From Neptunicella plasticusilytica (lineage in GTDB: Bacteria; Pseudomonadota; Gammaproteobacteria; Enterobacterales; Alteromonadaceae), in contig NZ_CP150481.1 of assembly GCF_047922965.1 (NCBI RefSeq), positions 1,798,001-1,862,000 on the forward strand: a stretch of 64,000 nucleotides of DNA, read 5' to 3'. Positions 24,845-31,954 of the stretch are shown here, in pieces. A model generated the notes under the pieces. The model was not told the DNA's origin. It made no database searches and saw only the letters and a program-made list of their open reading frames with translations. The position numbers and the translations under genes were made by a program. Numbering within the stretch: the first letter of the stretch is position 1; each line of letters opens with the position of its first letter.

Positions 24845-25588
24845 ATGAAACTGGACGACGTCAAAAAGCTGCAGCATAAAAAATACCGCGCACAATTTGG
24901 CTATTATTTAGTCGAGGGCGAACATCTGGTACTTGAGTTGCACAAAGCGGCAAAAACACAGCCGGCTTTAGCCAAAACAACCTTATATATCACCGAAGAT
25001 TATCAACACTGGGCGCAGCAGCTAGATCCGGGATTTAACCTGGTCACCGTTAGTAAAAAGCAGATGTCCCAGTTAAGTGATACCAAGACCCCGCAGGGGA
25101 TTGTTGCCTGTGTGCCCTTGCCGAATTTAGTCGATAAAAAAGCAACAAACTGGCAAGGGGAGCGTTGTATTTACCTGCATGAAATCCAGGACCCGGGCAA
25201 TTTAGGCACCATTTTAAGAACGCTCGCCTGGTTCGGTCATTTCCGTTTATTACTCAGTGCCAACAGTGTCGATCCCTTCAATCCCAAAGTGGTGCGCTCC
25301 AGTATGGGCGCTATTTTCCATGTCCCTTTTGAACTGGATGTTGAACTTGGCGACTTAGCCAAACGCTTTAATAAATTTGCCTATCTGGATATGCAAGGAG
25401 ACGCCATTAACACAGCCCAATTCACTGATTATGATTGTTACTTGTTTGGCAATGAAGCCCGTGGGGTACCTCGTGACGCCTTATCAGCGTTTAAAGCCGA
25501 TGCCTTTACCATCAAAGGCAGCGGGAAGATCGACTCACTCAACTTGGCCAGTGCGGTCAATATTTGTGTATATCAGTTATCGGTTTAG
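24845..25588 (+). CDS. TrmH-family (SPOUT) RNA 2'-O-methyltransferase
   Basis: 247 residues. An N-terminal substrate-binding domain (KKYRAQFGYYLVEGEHLV) precedes the SPOUT knot. Motif 1 is DPGNLGTILRT, motif 2 is LFGNEARGVP, and motif 3 is IKGSGKIDSLNLASA. These are the SAM-binding and catalytic elements of SpoU-type rRNA/tRNA 2'-O-methylases. The exact target is not readable from the sequence; RlmB-like or TsnR-like activity is possible. It is divergently transcribed from rlmE and marks the left edge of the accessory segment before ssrA. Confidence 0.9.
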   Translation: MKLDDVKKLQHKKYRAQFGYYLVEGEHLVLELHKAAKTQPALAKTTLYITEDYQHWAQQLDPGFNLVTVSKKQMSQLSDTKTPQGIVACVPLPNLVDKKATNWQGERCIYLHEIQDPGNLGTILRTLAWFGHFRLLLSANSVDPFNPKVVRSSMGAIFHVPFELDVELGDLAKRFNKFAYLDMQGDAINTAQFTDYDCYLFGNEARGVPRDALSAFKADAFTIKGSGKIDSLNLASAVNICVYQLSV

Positions 25589-25646
25589 TTGATAGAACAA
25601 GCGCGGTTTAGCAAATATTTTCAATGTAAGGGATTATTTGAATACT

Positions 25647-25922
25647 CTATACGAGCCGTATCTCGACTTTCTTGCCCAAAGCGGAAGCAAAACGTTCAAG
25701 TGTCGATAATTTAACGTCATCAGAATGATTTTCAATTCTGGAAATGGCACTTTTTTGTGTGTGCAGTATTTCGGCCAGAGCTTCTTGAGTCATGCCGGAT
25801 TCTTTTCGGGCAGTTTTTAATAAAGTGCCAAATTTTAACGCCTGATAGCCTTCATCAAAACCATTAACAAATTCGCTGTCAGCTGATTTACGTTTTGCTA
25901 TGTAGTTGTTTAAATCACTCAT
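25647..25922 (-). CDS. XRE-family antitoxin (HigA-like)
   Basis: 91 residues with a helix-turn-helix in the middle (LLKTARKESGMTQEALAEIL, TQKSAISRIENHSDD) and a C-terminal LSTLERFASALGKKVEIRL, typical of HigA antitoxins paired with Gp49/RelE-type toxins. It should repress its own promoter and neutralise a toxin. Its ATG overlaps the stop codon (ATGA) of a broken toxin frame directly upstream, so it survives as an orphan antitoxin. Confidence 0.85.
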   Translation of the reverse strand: MSDLNNYIAKRKSADSEFVNGFDEGYQALKFGTLLKTARKESGMTQEALAEILHTQKSAISRIENHSDDVKLSTLERFASALGKKVEIRLV

Positions 25923-26034
25923 GATTTTTTCCTATGCAGATAGTCTTTACGTCTTTTCTCTGCCAGTTTAATTTCTAGGCTAAATGATGCCTAGTGACGG
26001 CTTTATTGAATGCATGAGAAATACTATTAATCAT
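25919..26034 (-). pseudogene. Frameshifted and truncated RelE/HigB-type toxin remnant
   Basis: The minus-strand frame ending at TGA 25921-25919 encodes EIKLAEKRRKDYLHRKKS, the typical C-terminal tail of Gp49-like/HigB toxins. Just upstream, in another frame starting at ATG 26034, reads MINSISHAFNKAVTRHHLA and a stop. This matches the preceding LHAFxKKTqktP-type segment of the family. The two halves join only through a frameshift, and the N-terminal catalytic part is absent. The stop overlaps the antitoxin ATG, as in intact higBA pairs. Confidence 0.7.
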
Positions 26035-26062
26035 TATGGATAAGTTATCTATGATTGCTTTT

Positions 26063-26848
26063 TTAGCTCTTTTTAAGGCTATCAAACATCGAATAAGCGC
26101 TATCTATAACGGATATCGCGAATCTCGCTTTAAGTCGATGGTTTGTGGGACAAGGAATCCGTTGAAACTCCGATTTAAGGTTAATATTTTCACACCACGC
26201 AACTACATCGTCTAACTCATTGTCAGTCAAATTTATGCCTCTGCGGGCTAGTTGTTCTTCTACAGTAATAAAATTTGATAGATCATGCTGTTGTGATTCC
26301 ATTGTAAGAACTCGGTTTTCAAGGCTACCGACTTTGTTTTTTACATCTGTCACTGCAACTTCTAATAGCTCGTGTTTAGCAATTGTATCTGCAAGATGTC
26401 TGGAGTTTTGGGCTAACATCTCAGCCATTTGAGATAATAGCGAGCCTTTTGATTCAGTGGGGGGAGGGTAGATTCCAAATTTTACTATAGAAGGAACAAC
26501 CTCATGGAAAAGCCACTTTTGAAACTTTTTAGCAGCAGGACTTTTATCACTTGAAATTACTCTATATAGACCGGGATGTGTTACAAACATTTCTTCATCC
26601 CCATCAAATCTTGGTTCCGAAACGGGAACTCTAATATATTCGTCTTCTTCTAAAGTTGAAGATAGAGTTTTCAGCACGTTAGGCATAGCAATGTATCTAT
26701 TTTTATCGCCTAATTCACTATTTTCCCGTGACAGAGTCTTTAAAACGTCCAACAATGATACGTGTACAACATCGTTCACGTTAATTGTCCTAATATCAGA
26801 CTCACCGCTATCACCCTTGTAGCAAATGTTTATAAGTTCGCTTCCCAT
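26063..26848 (-). CDS. BRO-N domain protein (phage-type antirepressor)
   Basis: 261 residues from the ATG at 26848, chosen because GGAG lies six bases upstream; ATGs at 26851 and 26860 are less well placed. A BRO-N-like domain covers the first 140 residues (NVNDVVHVSLLDVLKTL, THPGLYRVISSDKSPAAKKFQKWLFHEVVPSI). A short coiled-coil (LLEVAVTDVKNKVGSLENRV) and an unknown C-terminal domain follow. BRO proteins are DNA-binding products of prophages and mobile islands. No integrase or other phage gene accompanies it. It lies in the variable segment beside ssrA, a classical integration site, so it is probably horizontally acquired. Confidence 0.8.
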   Translation of the reverse strand: MGSELINICYKGDSGESDIRTINVNDVVHVSLLDVLKTLSRENSELGDKNRYIAMPNVLKTLSSTLEEDEYIRVPVSEPRFDGDEEMFVTHPGLYRVISSDKSPAAKKFQKWLFHEVVPSIVKFGIYPPPTESKGSLLSQMAEMLAQNSRHLADTIAKHELLEVAVTDVKNKVGSLENRVLTMESQQHDLSNFITVEEQLARRGINLTDNELDDVVAWCENINLKSEFQRIPCPTNHRLKARFAISVIDSAYSMFDSLKKS

Positions 26849-26867
26849 CATCGTCTCCATGTTGCCA

Positions 26868-26895
26868 AGAAAAAGCCGCTAAGCCGTGGCTTTGG
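26868..26895 (-). terminator. Terminator-like hairpin before the BRO gene
   Basis: On the minus strand AAAGCC ... GGCTTTTT can pair around an inner CGGCTTAG, giving a stem followed by T. It lies about 20 bases before the BRO start and may be the end of a lost upstream minus-strand transcript. Confidence 0.35.
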
Positions 26896-27121
26896 TTAAT
26901 ATTATCCGTAATATTTACCCTTTGGAAGATTTAGAATCATTTCCATAACTATGCTGAGCCTATATCTAGTCGTTGCCTCCCCTATAGACTGTAACTTTTT
27001 GAGCAAGGCTTCTTATGACTCTTAGCCTTTGCAACACTAGCTTGATAAGTATCTTTAGGAAATAAAATGGTTCAAATCCAAATTAAATAAAAAGCAAATT
27101 GCAGGGTATATTGATTGGTGG

Positions 27122-27294
27122 GATTTAAGAAATACGTTCTTGTATTTCTCCCTGTGGGCCGCACTAAAGTGTGTTCACCAAGCATTATCGGGAATAATGC
27201 AGAACAGCTTTAGCTGGCCTGCGACGCAGGTGAGATACAAGGATGTATCGAATAATTTGGTTCCCGACCAATTTGTGAACCCGCTCTCGGGTTC
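27122..27294. repeat. Hairpin-array repeat, copy 1 (about 173 bp)
   Basis: First of two near-identical direct copies whose starts are 251 bp apart. It contains consecutive small inverted repeats: GAAATAC-6-GTATTTC, GCACT-aa-AGTGT, GCATTAT-5-ATAATGC, CAGC-4-GCTG, CCTGC-3-GCAGG, GATACA-4-TGTATC, TTGGT-5-ACCAA and GAACCCG-4-CGGGTTC. No coding frame follows the unit. It lies between the BRO gene and ssrA. Confidence 0.85.
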
Positions 27295-27372
27295 ATTCAC
27301 CTACCGGCGATAAATGAGAAGTACCTGCTTGATTCCTTGGGAGTAGGTAGAAAGGTTGGAGCACAACGGCGA

Positions 27373-27545
27373 GATTTACGAAATACATCCCTGTATTTCG
27401 CCCGGCGGGCCGCACTAAAGTGCGTTCACCAAGCATTATCGGGAATAATGCAGAACAGCTTTAGCTGGCCTGCGACGCAGGTGAGATACAAGGATGTATC
27501 GAATAATTTGGTTCCCGACCAATTTGTGAACCCGCTACGCGAGTT
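27373..27545. repeat. Hairpin-array repeat, copy 2 (about 173 bp)
   Basis: Second direct copy. Stems are retained while some loops differ: the first hairpin loop is ATCCCT here against GTTCTT in copy 1, and the second stem is a perfect CGCAC/GTGCG here. The last stem is degenerate (GAACCCG against CGAGTTC). It ends 28 bases before the tmRNA terminator. The 78 bases between the copies show nothing recognisable. Confidence 0.85.
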
Positions 27546-27573
27546 CAAGCCAATCCCGGCTCATGAAATAAAA

Positions 27574-27603
27574 AAGGCCCGCCTAAACTACAAGGCGAGC
27601 CTT
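27574..27603 (-). terminator. tmRNA terminator
   Basis: On the minus strand AAGGCTCGCC pairs with GGCGGGCCTT (one G-U pair) around a 10-base loop and is followed by TTTTTTAT. It starts eight bases after the CCA end of tmRNA. Confidence 0.85.
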
Positions 27604-27610
27604 TCTTATT

Positions 27611-27973
27611 TGGTGGAGCTGGCGGGATTTGAACCCGCGTCCGTTATACCTACATCCTCAGTACTACATGCTTAGTCTGGTCTTTTAATTAACTACGTTG
27701 AACTCCGACAGACAGGATTTCAGGTAGCGAGCTCGATTAAGTTTAACGCTTCAACTCCGAGCGAAGTATCCACGCGATCCTGCGAGTATGACCTTCCGAA
27801 CCTCTGCCAGCAGGCAAGACAAGAGTGGAAGGACTCCAAACCGGTTATTAAGCGGCTAGAGCGAAGTTATCGTCGTTTGCGATTACTTTAAAGTGCAGTT
27901 TTTTTACGAGGCCAACTGCTTCCTCGGCATGCACCTTGGGTTTCGTGTACCCCGTCGAATCCTAATCAGCCCC
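27611..27973 (-). ncRNA. ssrA: Transfer-messenger RNA (tmRNA)
   Basis: One-piece tmRNA of about 363 bases that rescues stalled ribosomes with SmpB. The 5' end begins GGGGCTGATTAGGATTCGAC. The 3' end reads GGTTCAAATCCCGCCAGCTC then CACCA, completing the Ala-tRNA-like acceptor. The tag frame (27880-27848) starts at the resume codon GCA and encodes ANDDNFALAA, ending TAA. Pseudoknot-like GC segments flank it. The CCA appears to be encoded. It lies downstream of smpB on the same strand, as in E. coli. Confidence 0.97.
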
Positions 27974-28115
27974 GATTAGTCTTTGTGGAATAGTTGAATC
28001 TCAAGCACGTGGTTATTCTAACATAATGACGCTTCACTAAGCGTCACCTTTTTGTATTTATTTGTTTATTCGACTGATGTTTAATCAAAAAATTCCAGAT
28101 AATGTTCAACACGCT

Positions 28116-28595
28116 CTAAGCGCTATGTTTCATCATCCGTTCTTTATCGCGCGCCCAGTCACGATCTTTAATCGCATCGCGTTTGTCATGCTCATGTTTA
28201 CCTTTGGCCAGGTAAATTTCGACTTTAACCCAGCATTTTTTCCAGTACATGGCGGTGGCAACAATGGACATGCCCTGACGGTCACGGCTGCCCATCAGTT
28301 TGTCCAGCTCACGGTGTTTTAGTAGCAGTTTTTTTTGTCGGTCTGGATCACAGACTACATGGGAGGAAGCCTGATTAAGCGGCTGTATCTGGCAGTCCAG
28401 CAGGTAAGCTTCACCTTTGGTGAATACCACATAGGCATCGGTTAAATTAATTTTACCGGCGCGAATACTTTTGACTTCCCAGCCCTGTAGTTCAATCCCC
28501 GCTTCAAATTTATCCGACAGGATATAGTTGTGGCGGGCTTTTTTATTCAGCGCGATGGTGCCGCTAGTGTTTGAATTGGATTTCTTTTTGCTCAT
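28116..28595 (-). CDS. smpB: SsrA-binding protein
   Basis: 159-residue RNA-binding protein that delivers tmRNA to stalled ribosomes. Diagnostic stretches are NKKARHNYILSDKFEAGIEL, GWEVKSIRAGKINLTDAYV, and a basic C-terminal tail (KRDAIKDRDWARDKERMM) that enters the empty mRNA channel. Normal length. It is immediately upstream of ssrA and divergent from ratA. Confidence 0.98.
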   Translation of the reverse strand: MSKKKSNSNTSGTIALNKKARHNYILSDKFEAGIELQGWEVKSIRAGKINLTDAYVVFTKGEAYLLDCQIQPLNQASSHVVCDPDRQKKLLLKHRELDKLMGSRDRQGMSIVATAMYWKKCWVKVEIYLAKGKHEHDKRDAIKDRDWARDKERMMKHSA

Positions 28596-28708
28596 GGGGG
28601 CGCATTATACTGATTGATTGGATTTTGTCTTTATTTGTTTAATTTGGCGTTTGCCAAGAGCATGATACCATTGCCTGAATATCAGTATATAGGGTATCAG
28701 GAGCAAAC

Positions 28709-29143
28709 ATGCCCCAAGTTGTTCGCAGTGCACTGGTGCAACACAGTGCTGAGGCGATGTATCAGTTAGTCAATGATGTAGAGCATTATCCGGAGTTTTT
28801 ACCCGGCTGCACTGAAACAAAAATAGTCAGTGAGTCGGCACAGCAAATGCGTGCATCGGTATTAATCGCCAAAAGCGGTATTAGCCAATGGTTTACCACC
28901 GACAACTCCCTGGAGCCGGGAAAGTCGATTACCATGCAATTGGTCAACGGGCCTTTTAGCCAACTCAGTGGCGGCTGGACATTTACCCCGCTGGCGGAGG
29001 ATGCCTGTAAAGTCGAACTGAATTTAGATTTCGAGTTTTCCAATAAAATTGTCGCGATGGCATTTGGCAAAGTGTTTAGCTCTATCGCCAGCAAAATGGT
29101 CGACGCCTTTGTGCAGCGCGCAGGAGAAGTTTATTGTGACTGA
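28709..29143 (+). CDS. ratA: RatA / COQ10-like SRPBCC (START) family protein
   Basis: 144 residues of the helix-grip START fold (LVNDVEHYPEFLPGCTETKI, GPFSQLSGGWTFTPL, LDFEFSNKIVAMAFGKVFS). In E. coli RatA has been reported to block 70S formation. Homologues resemble the ubiquinone-binding COQ10, so a role in quinone handling is also possible. It is divergent from smpB and overlaps ratB by eight bases. This position beside smpB is conserved in gammaproteobacteria. Confidence 0.93.
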   Translation: MPQVVRSALVQHSAEAMYQLVNDVEHYPEFLPGCTETKIVSESAQQMRASVLIAKSGISQWFTTDNSLEPGKSITMQLVNGPFSQLSGGWTFTPLAEDACKVELNLDFEFSNKIVAMAFGKVFSSIASKMVDAFVQRAGEVYCD

Positions 29144-29483
29144 CCAGCAAATTTCTCTGGAAGTAGCTTATGCCTTACCTGACAGGCAGGCGTTGCTGCA
29201 AGTCGTAGTAGAGCAGGGCGCAACAGTTGAACAGGCGATTAAAGCCTCGGGTATTTTAAAGCGTTTTGCGGATATTGATTTGCAAACCAGCAAGGTGGGT
29301 ATCTGGAACCGTGCCTGTAAGTTGGCGGATCAACCTCGCAACGGTGATCGTATTGAAATTTATCGGCCTTTAATTGCCGATCCCAAAGAAGCCAGACGCC
29401 GGCGGGCTGAAAAAGCCAAGGACGAGGGTAGAGCCGATAAAGTCACCGGTGGACGGCCCAATCCACAAAAGAAAACTGATTAA
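29136..29483 (+). CDS. ratB: RatB / RnfH family ubiquitin-like protein
   Basis: 115 residues with a beta-grasp fold (ISLEVAYALPDRQALLQVVV, VGIWNRACKLADQPRNGDRI, EIYRPLIADPKEARRRRAEK). The start is the GTG at 29136, with AGGAG nine bases upstream inside ratA. An upstream in-frame start at 29049 would make an unlikely long overlap. Function is not established; it is the conserved partner of ratA. A bidirectional terminator follows. Confidence 0.92.
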   Translation: MTDQQISLEVAYALPDRQALLQVVVEQGATVEQAIKASGILKRFADIDLQTSKVGIWNRACKLADQPRNGDRIEIYRPLIADPKEARRRRAEKAKDEGRADKVTGGRPNPQKKTD

Positions 29484-29502
29484 GGTTTCTCAACACGCAT
29501 TA

Positions 29503-29526
29503 AAAAAGCCTCATATGAGGCTTTTT
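29503..29526. terminator. Bidirectional terminator between ratB and bamE
   Basis: A perfect 24-base palindrome, AAAAAGCCTCAT / ATGAGGCTTTTT, with A and T tracts on both sides, serves both convergent transcripts. Confidence 0.92.
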
Positions 29527-29544
29527 AGTTAATCCGCGGTGGAA

Positions 29545-29898
29545 TTATTGTTCCAGTGGCGTATTAAAATCTTCGGATAATTCCATATCACCGGTCACTT
29601 TGGCGACTTTGTCATCTTCAAAGAAAATATTCATTTCTTTGCGGAAATTGTTATCAGACATGCCCCGTTTCATTGAATAAACATAATACCAGGTATCATG
29701 ATCGAAAGAGTCTTTCACAACCGGACGGCCTAACACATAAATGACCTGTTCTTTGCTCATGCCAATACGTAATTTGTCGACATCTTTTTGTTCCAGATAG
29801 TTACCCTGCGGGATATCAATACGATAAATAAATCCGGAACAGGCCTGCAAACCCAATACGGTCAATGCGGCACATAGTATCTTTTGGTACTTCTTCAT
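29545..29898 (-). CDS. bamE: Outer membrane protein assembly factor BamE (lipoprotein)
   Basis: 117 residues from the ATG at 29898; the frame is open further upstream, but this start gives a proper lipoprotein signal (KILCAALTVLGLQAC, lipobox LQAC). The SmpA/OmlA domain shows YRIDIPQGNYLEQKDVDKL, GMSKEQVIYVLGRPVV and DTWYYVY. It is a periplasm-facing lipoprotein of the BAM complex that inserts beta-barrel proteins, such as the three TBDRs here. It lies 99 bases downstream of recN on the same strand. Confidence 0.97.
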   Translation of the reverse strand: MKKYQKILCAALTVLGLQACSGFIYRIDIPQGNYLEQKDVDKLRIGMSKEQVIYVLGRPVVKDSFDHDTWYYVYSMKRGMSDNNFRKEMNIFFEDDKVAKVTGDMELSEDFNTPLEQ

Positions 29899-29951
29899 TC
29901 TAATAGCTTCTCCTGCGAGCACGCATCCTAACCCAGATGTACGGTATAGCT

Positions 29952-29985
29952 CAATCAATTAATATCGGATTGGTATAATTGATTG
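29952..29985. repeat. AT-rich inverted repeat between recN and bamE
   Basis: Perfect 10-bp arms CAATCAATTA / TAATTGATTG around a 14-base loop that contains a GGATTGGTAT segment. The base-poor stem and lack of a T run argue against an efficient terminator. It may mark the bamE promoter area. Confidence 0.45.
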
Positions 29986-29997
29986 TAAAACTGCAGG

Positions 29998-31671
29998 TTA
30001 GTTCAGGCTTAATAGCTCTTTTGCGTTAGCAATCGCCGAATCGGTTAAACTGTCGCCAGCCAGCAGCCGTGCTAACTCGTTGACGCGCTCGTCACAATTA
30101 AGCTCCAGCATATTGGTTTCGGTAGTCTGATTATCGGTAAATTTGGTAACAAACAGCTGGTTGTTGGCTCTGGCCGCAACCTGCGGTAAGTGGGTCACAC
30201 AAATAACCTGGGTGGTTTCGCCCAATTGGCGTAATAAGTTGCCCACCACCGACGCAGTAGGGCCACTGATACCGGAATCCACTTCGTCAAAGATCATACT
30301 GGGGATAGCCTGACTGGCGGAACTGATAACCTGAACAGCCAACCCGATACGTGACAACTCACCCCCTGATGCTACTTTTTCCAGACTATCCAGCGGTAAA
30401 CCGGGATTGGTTGCGACCTTAAACTGGATAGTATCCAGACCATTAGCCTGTGGCTCGGCCGATTGGTTAAAATTAACCGCAATTTCGAAGCGGGCCTGCG
30501 ACATATTCATTTTATGAATTTGCGCTTCTACCTGTTTTGCCAGCGCTTGCGCTTTTTGCTGACGTAACTGACTCAGTTCCCGCGCCGCCTGACGATAGGC
30601 CTGATTGGCCTGTTCCAGTTGTTGCTGCATATCTTCCAGCAGATCATCATCCTGTTGCAGCGATTTATATTCGGTCGATAACTGCTGATGCAGGTCATAT
30701 AATGCTTCCGGTTTAACCTGATGTTTGCGCGCCAGATCCATACACATATCGTAACGTTGCTCGATTTGCTGCATGCTGGCAGGATCAATCTCCAGTTCGT
30801 CCAGATAATTGCGCAACTCGCTGGCGGCTTCGCTGATCTGGATGGACGACTCCATCAGTAACTCGGTAATTGGCTTCAGGCGTGGGTCGCTATCCTGCAA
30901 GTCAGTTAATTTATCGATACTGCTTTGTACCAAAGACAGGGCGTTAACTTCCTCGTCAGCATAGAGTTGGTGAAAACTCAGTTGGCTTTGTTCCAACAGT
31001 GTTTGTGAGTTGCTCAGACGCTTATATTCCAGCTCCAGTTCGGCAAATTCGTGTTCTTGTAAAGCAAAATCATCCAGCTCGCTAACCTGATATTCGAGCA
31101 GTTGCCGGCGAGCCTGCCGTTGTGATTGGGTCGATTCGAGTTCGCGGTATTGTTTACTCAGTTCTCCCAAACGGCGGAAATCGGATTTAACCTGTTTTAG
31201 TGGTTGCTCAAGCTGGCCGAAATGGTCTAGCAGAATACGTTGCTGATCGGTTTTAAGCAGCTGCTGATGGGCGTGCTGACCGTGAATACTGACCAGGTAA
31301 TGCCCTAATGATTTGAGCAGTTGTAGCGGGGCAGGAGAACCATTAATAAAGGCGCGGGAGCGTCCTTCGGCAGAAATAACCCTGCGGATGATACATTCGT
31401 TTTCATCATCCGACAGTAGCTCATGTTGATCCAGCCATTGGCGTGCCGCAGGCAACTTGCTGATTGAGAAAATAGCCGTGACTTCCGCTTTGTCGGCGCC
31501 GGGGCGCACCATACCGGCTTCTGCCCGTTCACCCAGACATAAACCTAAGGCATCGATGGCAATGGATTTACCTGCGCCGGTTTCGCCGGTAATGGCCGTC
31601 ATACCGTTTCGTAATTCAATATCCAGTGATTTTACAATGGCAAAATGTCTAACAGATAAATGGCTCAGCAT
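29998..31671 (-). CDS. recN: DNA repair protein RecN
   Basis: 557-residue SMC-like ATPase for double-strand break repair. Walker A is GETGAGKSIAIDALG (near 30). The ABC signature is ASGGELSRIGLAV. Walker B is SMIFDEVDSGISG, and the switch histidine is in VTHLPQVAA. Between the ATPase halves is a long coiled-coil with many Gln/Glu/Leu residues. Two LexA boxes lie immediately upstream, as expected for this strongly SOS-induced gene. In E. coli recN is next to nadK; here about 5 kb separates them. Confidence 0.98.
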   Translation of the reverse strand: MLSHLSVRHFAIVKSLDIELRNGMTAITGETGAGKSIAIDALGLCLGERAEAGMVRPGADKAEVTAIFSISKLPAARQWLDQHELLSDDENECIIRRVISAEGRSRAFINGSPAPLQLLKSLGHYLVSIHGQHAHQQLLKTDQQRILLDHFGQLEQPLKQVKSDFRRLGELSKQYRELESTQSQRQARRQLLEYQVSELDDFALQEHEFAELELEYKRLSNSQTLLEQSQLSFHQLYADEEVNALSLVQSSIDKLTDLQDSDPRLKPITELLMESSIQISEAASELRNYLDELEIDPASMQQIEQRYDMCMDLARKHQVKPEALYDLHQQLSTEYKSLQQDDDLLEDMQQQLEQANQAYRQAARELSQLRQQKAQALAKQVEAQIHKMNMSQARFEIAVNFNQSAEPQANGLDTIQFKVATNPGLPLDSLEKVASGGELSRIGLAVQVISSASQAIPSMIFDEVDSGISGPTASVVGNLLRQLGETTQVICVTHLPQVAARANNQLFVTKFTDNQTTETNMLELNCDERVNELARLLAGDSLTDSAIANAKELLSLN

Positions 31672-31682
31672 ATGAATGGATC

Positions 31683-31698
31683 CTGTGTATCTATACAG
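31683..31698. promoter_or_regulatory. LexA (SOS) box 1 of recN
   Basis: CTGTGTATCTATACAG matches the gammaproteobacterial LexA consensus CTGT-N8-ACAG exactly. It lies 12 bases upstream of the recN start codon, so LexA would cover the promoter or transcription start. Confidence 0.85.
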
Positions 31699-31701
31699 TA
31701 A

Positions 31702-31717
31702 CTGTAAATATACACAT
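31702..31717. promoter_or_regulatory. LexA (SOS) box 2 of recN
   Basis: CTGTAAATATACACAT matches CTGT-N8-ACAG at seven of eight fixed positions. It is spaced three bases from box 1, like the multiple boxes before E. coli recN. Confidence 0.65.
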
Positions 31718-31954
31718 GCTAATAGTTTTAGCCAAGAAATTTTATCGCTTTTTTATTATCGCGATATTTTTTTAAGTGGACTTTATCAGCGCCGAAATGT
31801 GCCTTGTCGGGCCATACATCACGCCAGCAAAGCGCGATAAATGCTCCTCCATCAGGTTAGTGATGTCACTGACTACCCGGCGCCTGTTATTTAAGCAATA
31901 ATATTACCCGATGGAAAAATTGTTTGAGTCAATAACGCAATAGAGATATTGGAA

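Noticed and set aside
27070..27080. GGTTCAAATCC as a duplicated tmRNA 3' end (att site)
   Set aside because: The 11-base match is on the opposite strand from ssrA, is short, and lies in the common T-loop motif, so it is not a direct att repeat.
27122..27545. CRISPR-like array
   Set aside because: Only two long copies of 173 bp exist, with internal hairpins and no regular short repeat-spacer pattern or cas genes.
27337..27675. 112-residue plus-strand frame across repeat copy 2 and tmRNA
   Set aside because: It reads through the repeat, the tmRNA terminator and the antisense of tmRNA, and has no protein-like features.
29960..29976. GGATTGGTAT segment between recN and bamE as a fourth MITE end
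   Set aside because: It shares only about ten bases with the element 1 terminus and has no partner repeat at MITE distance; it is the loop of a local inverted repeat.
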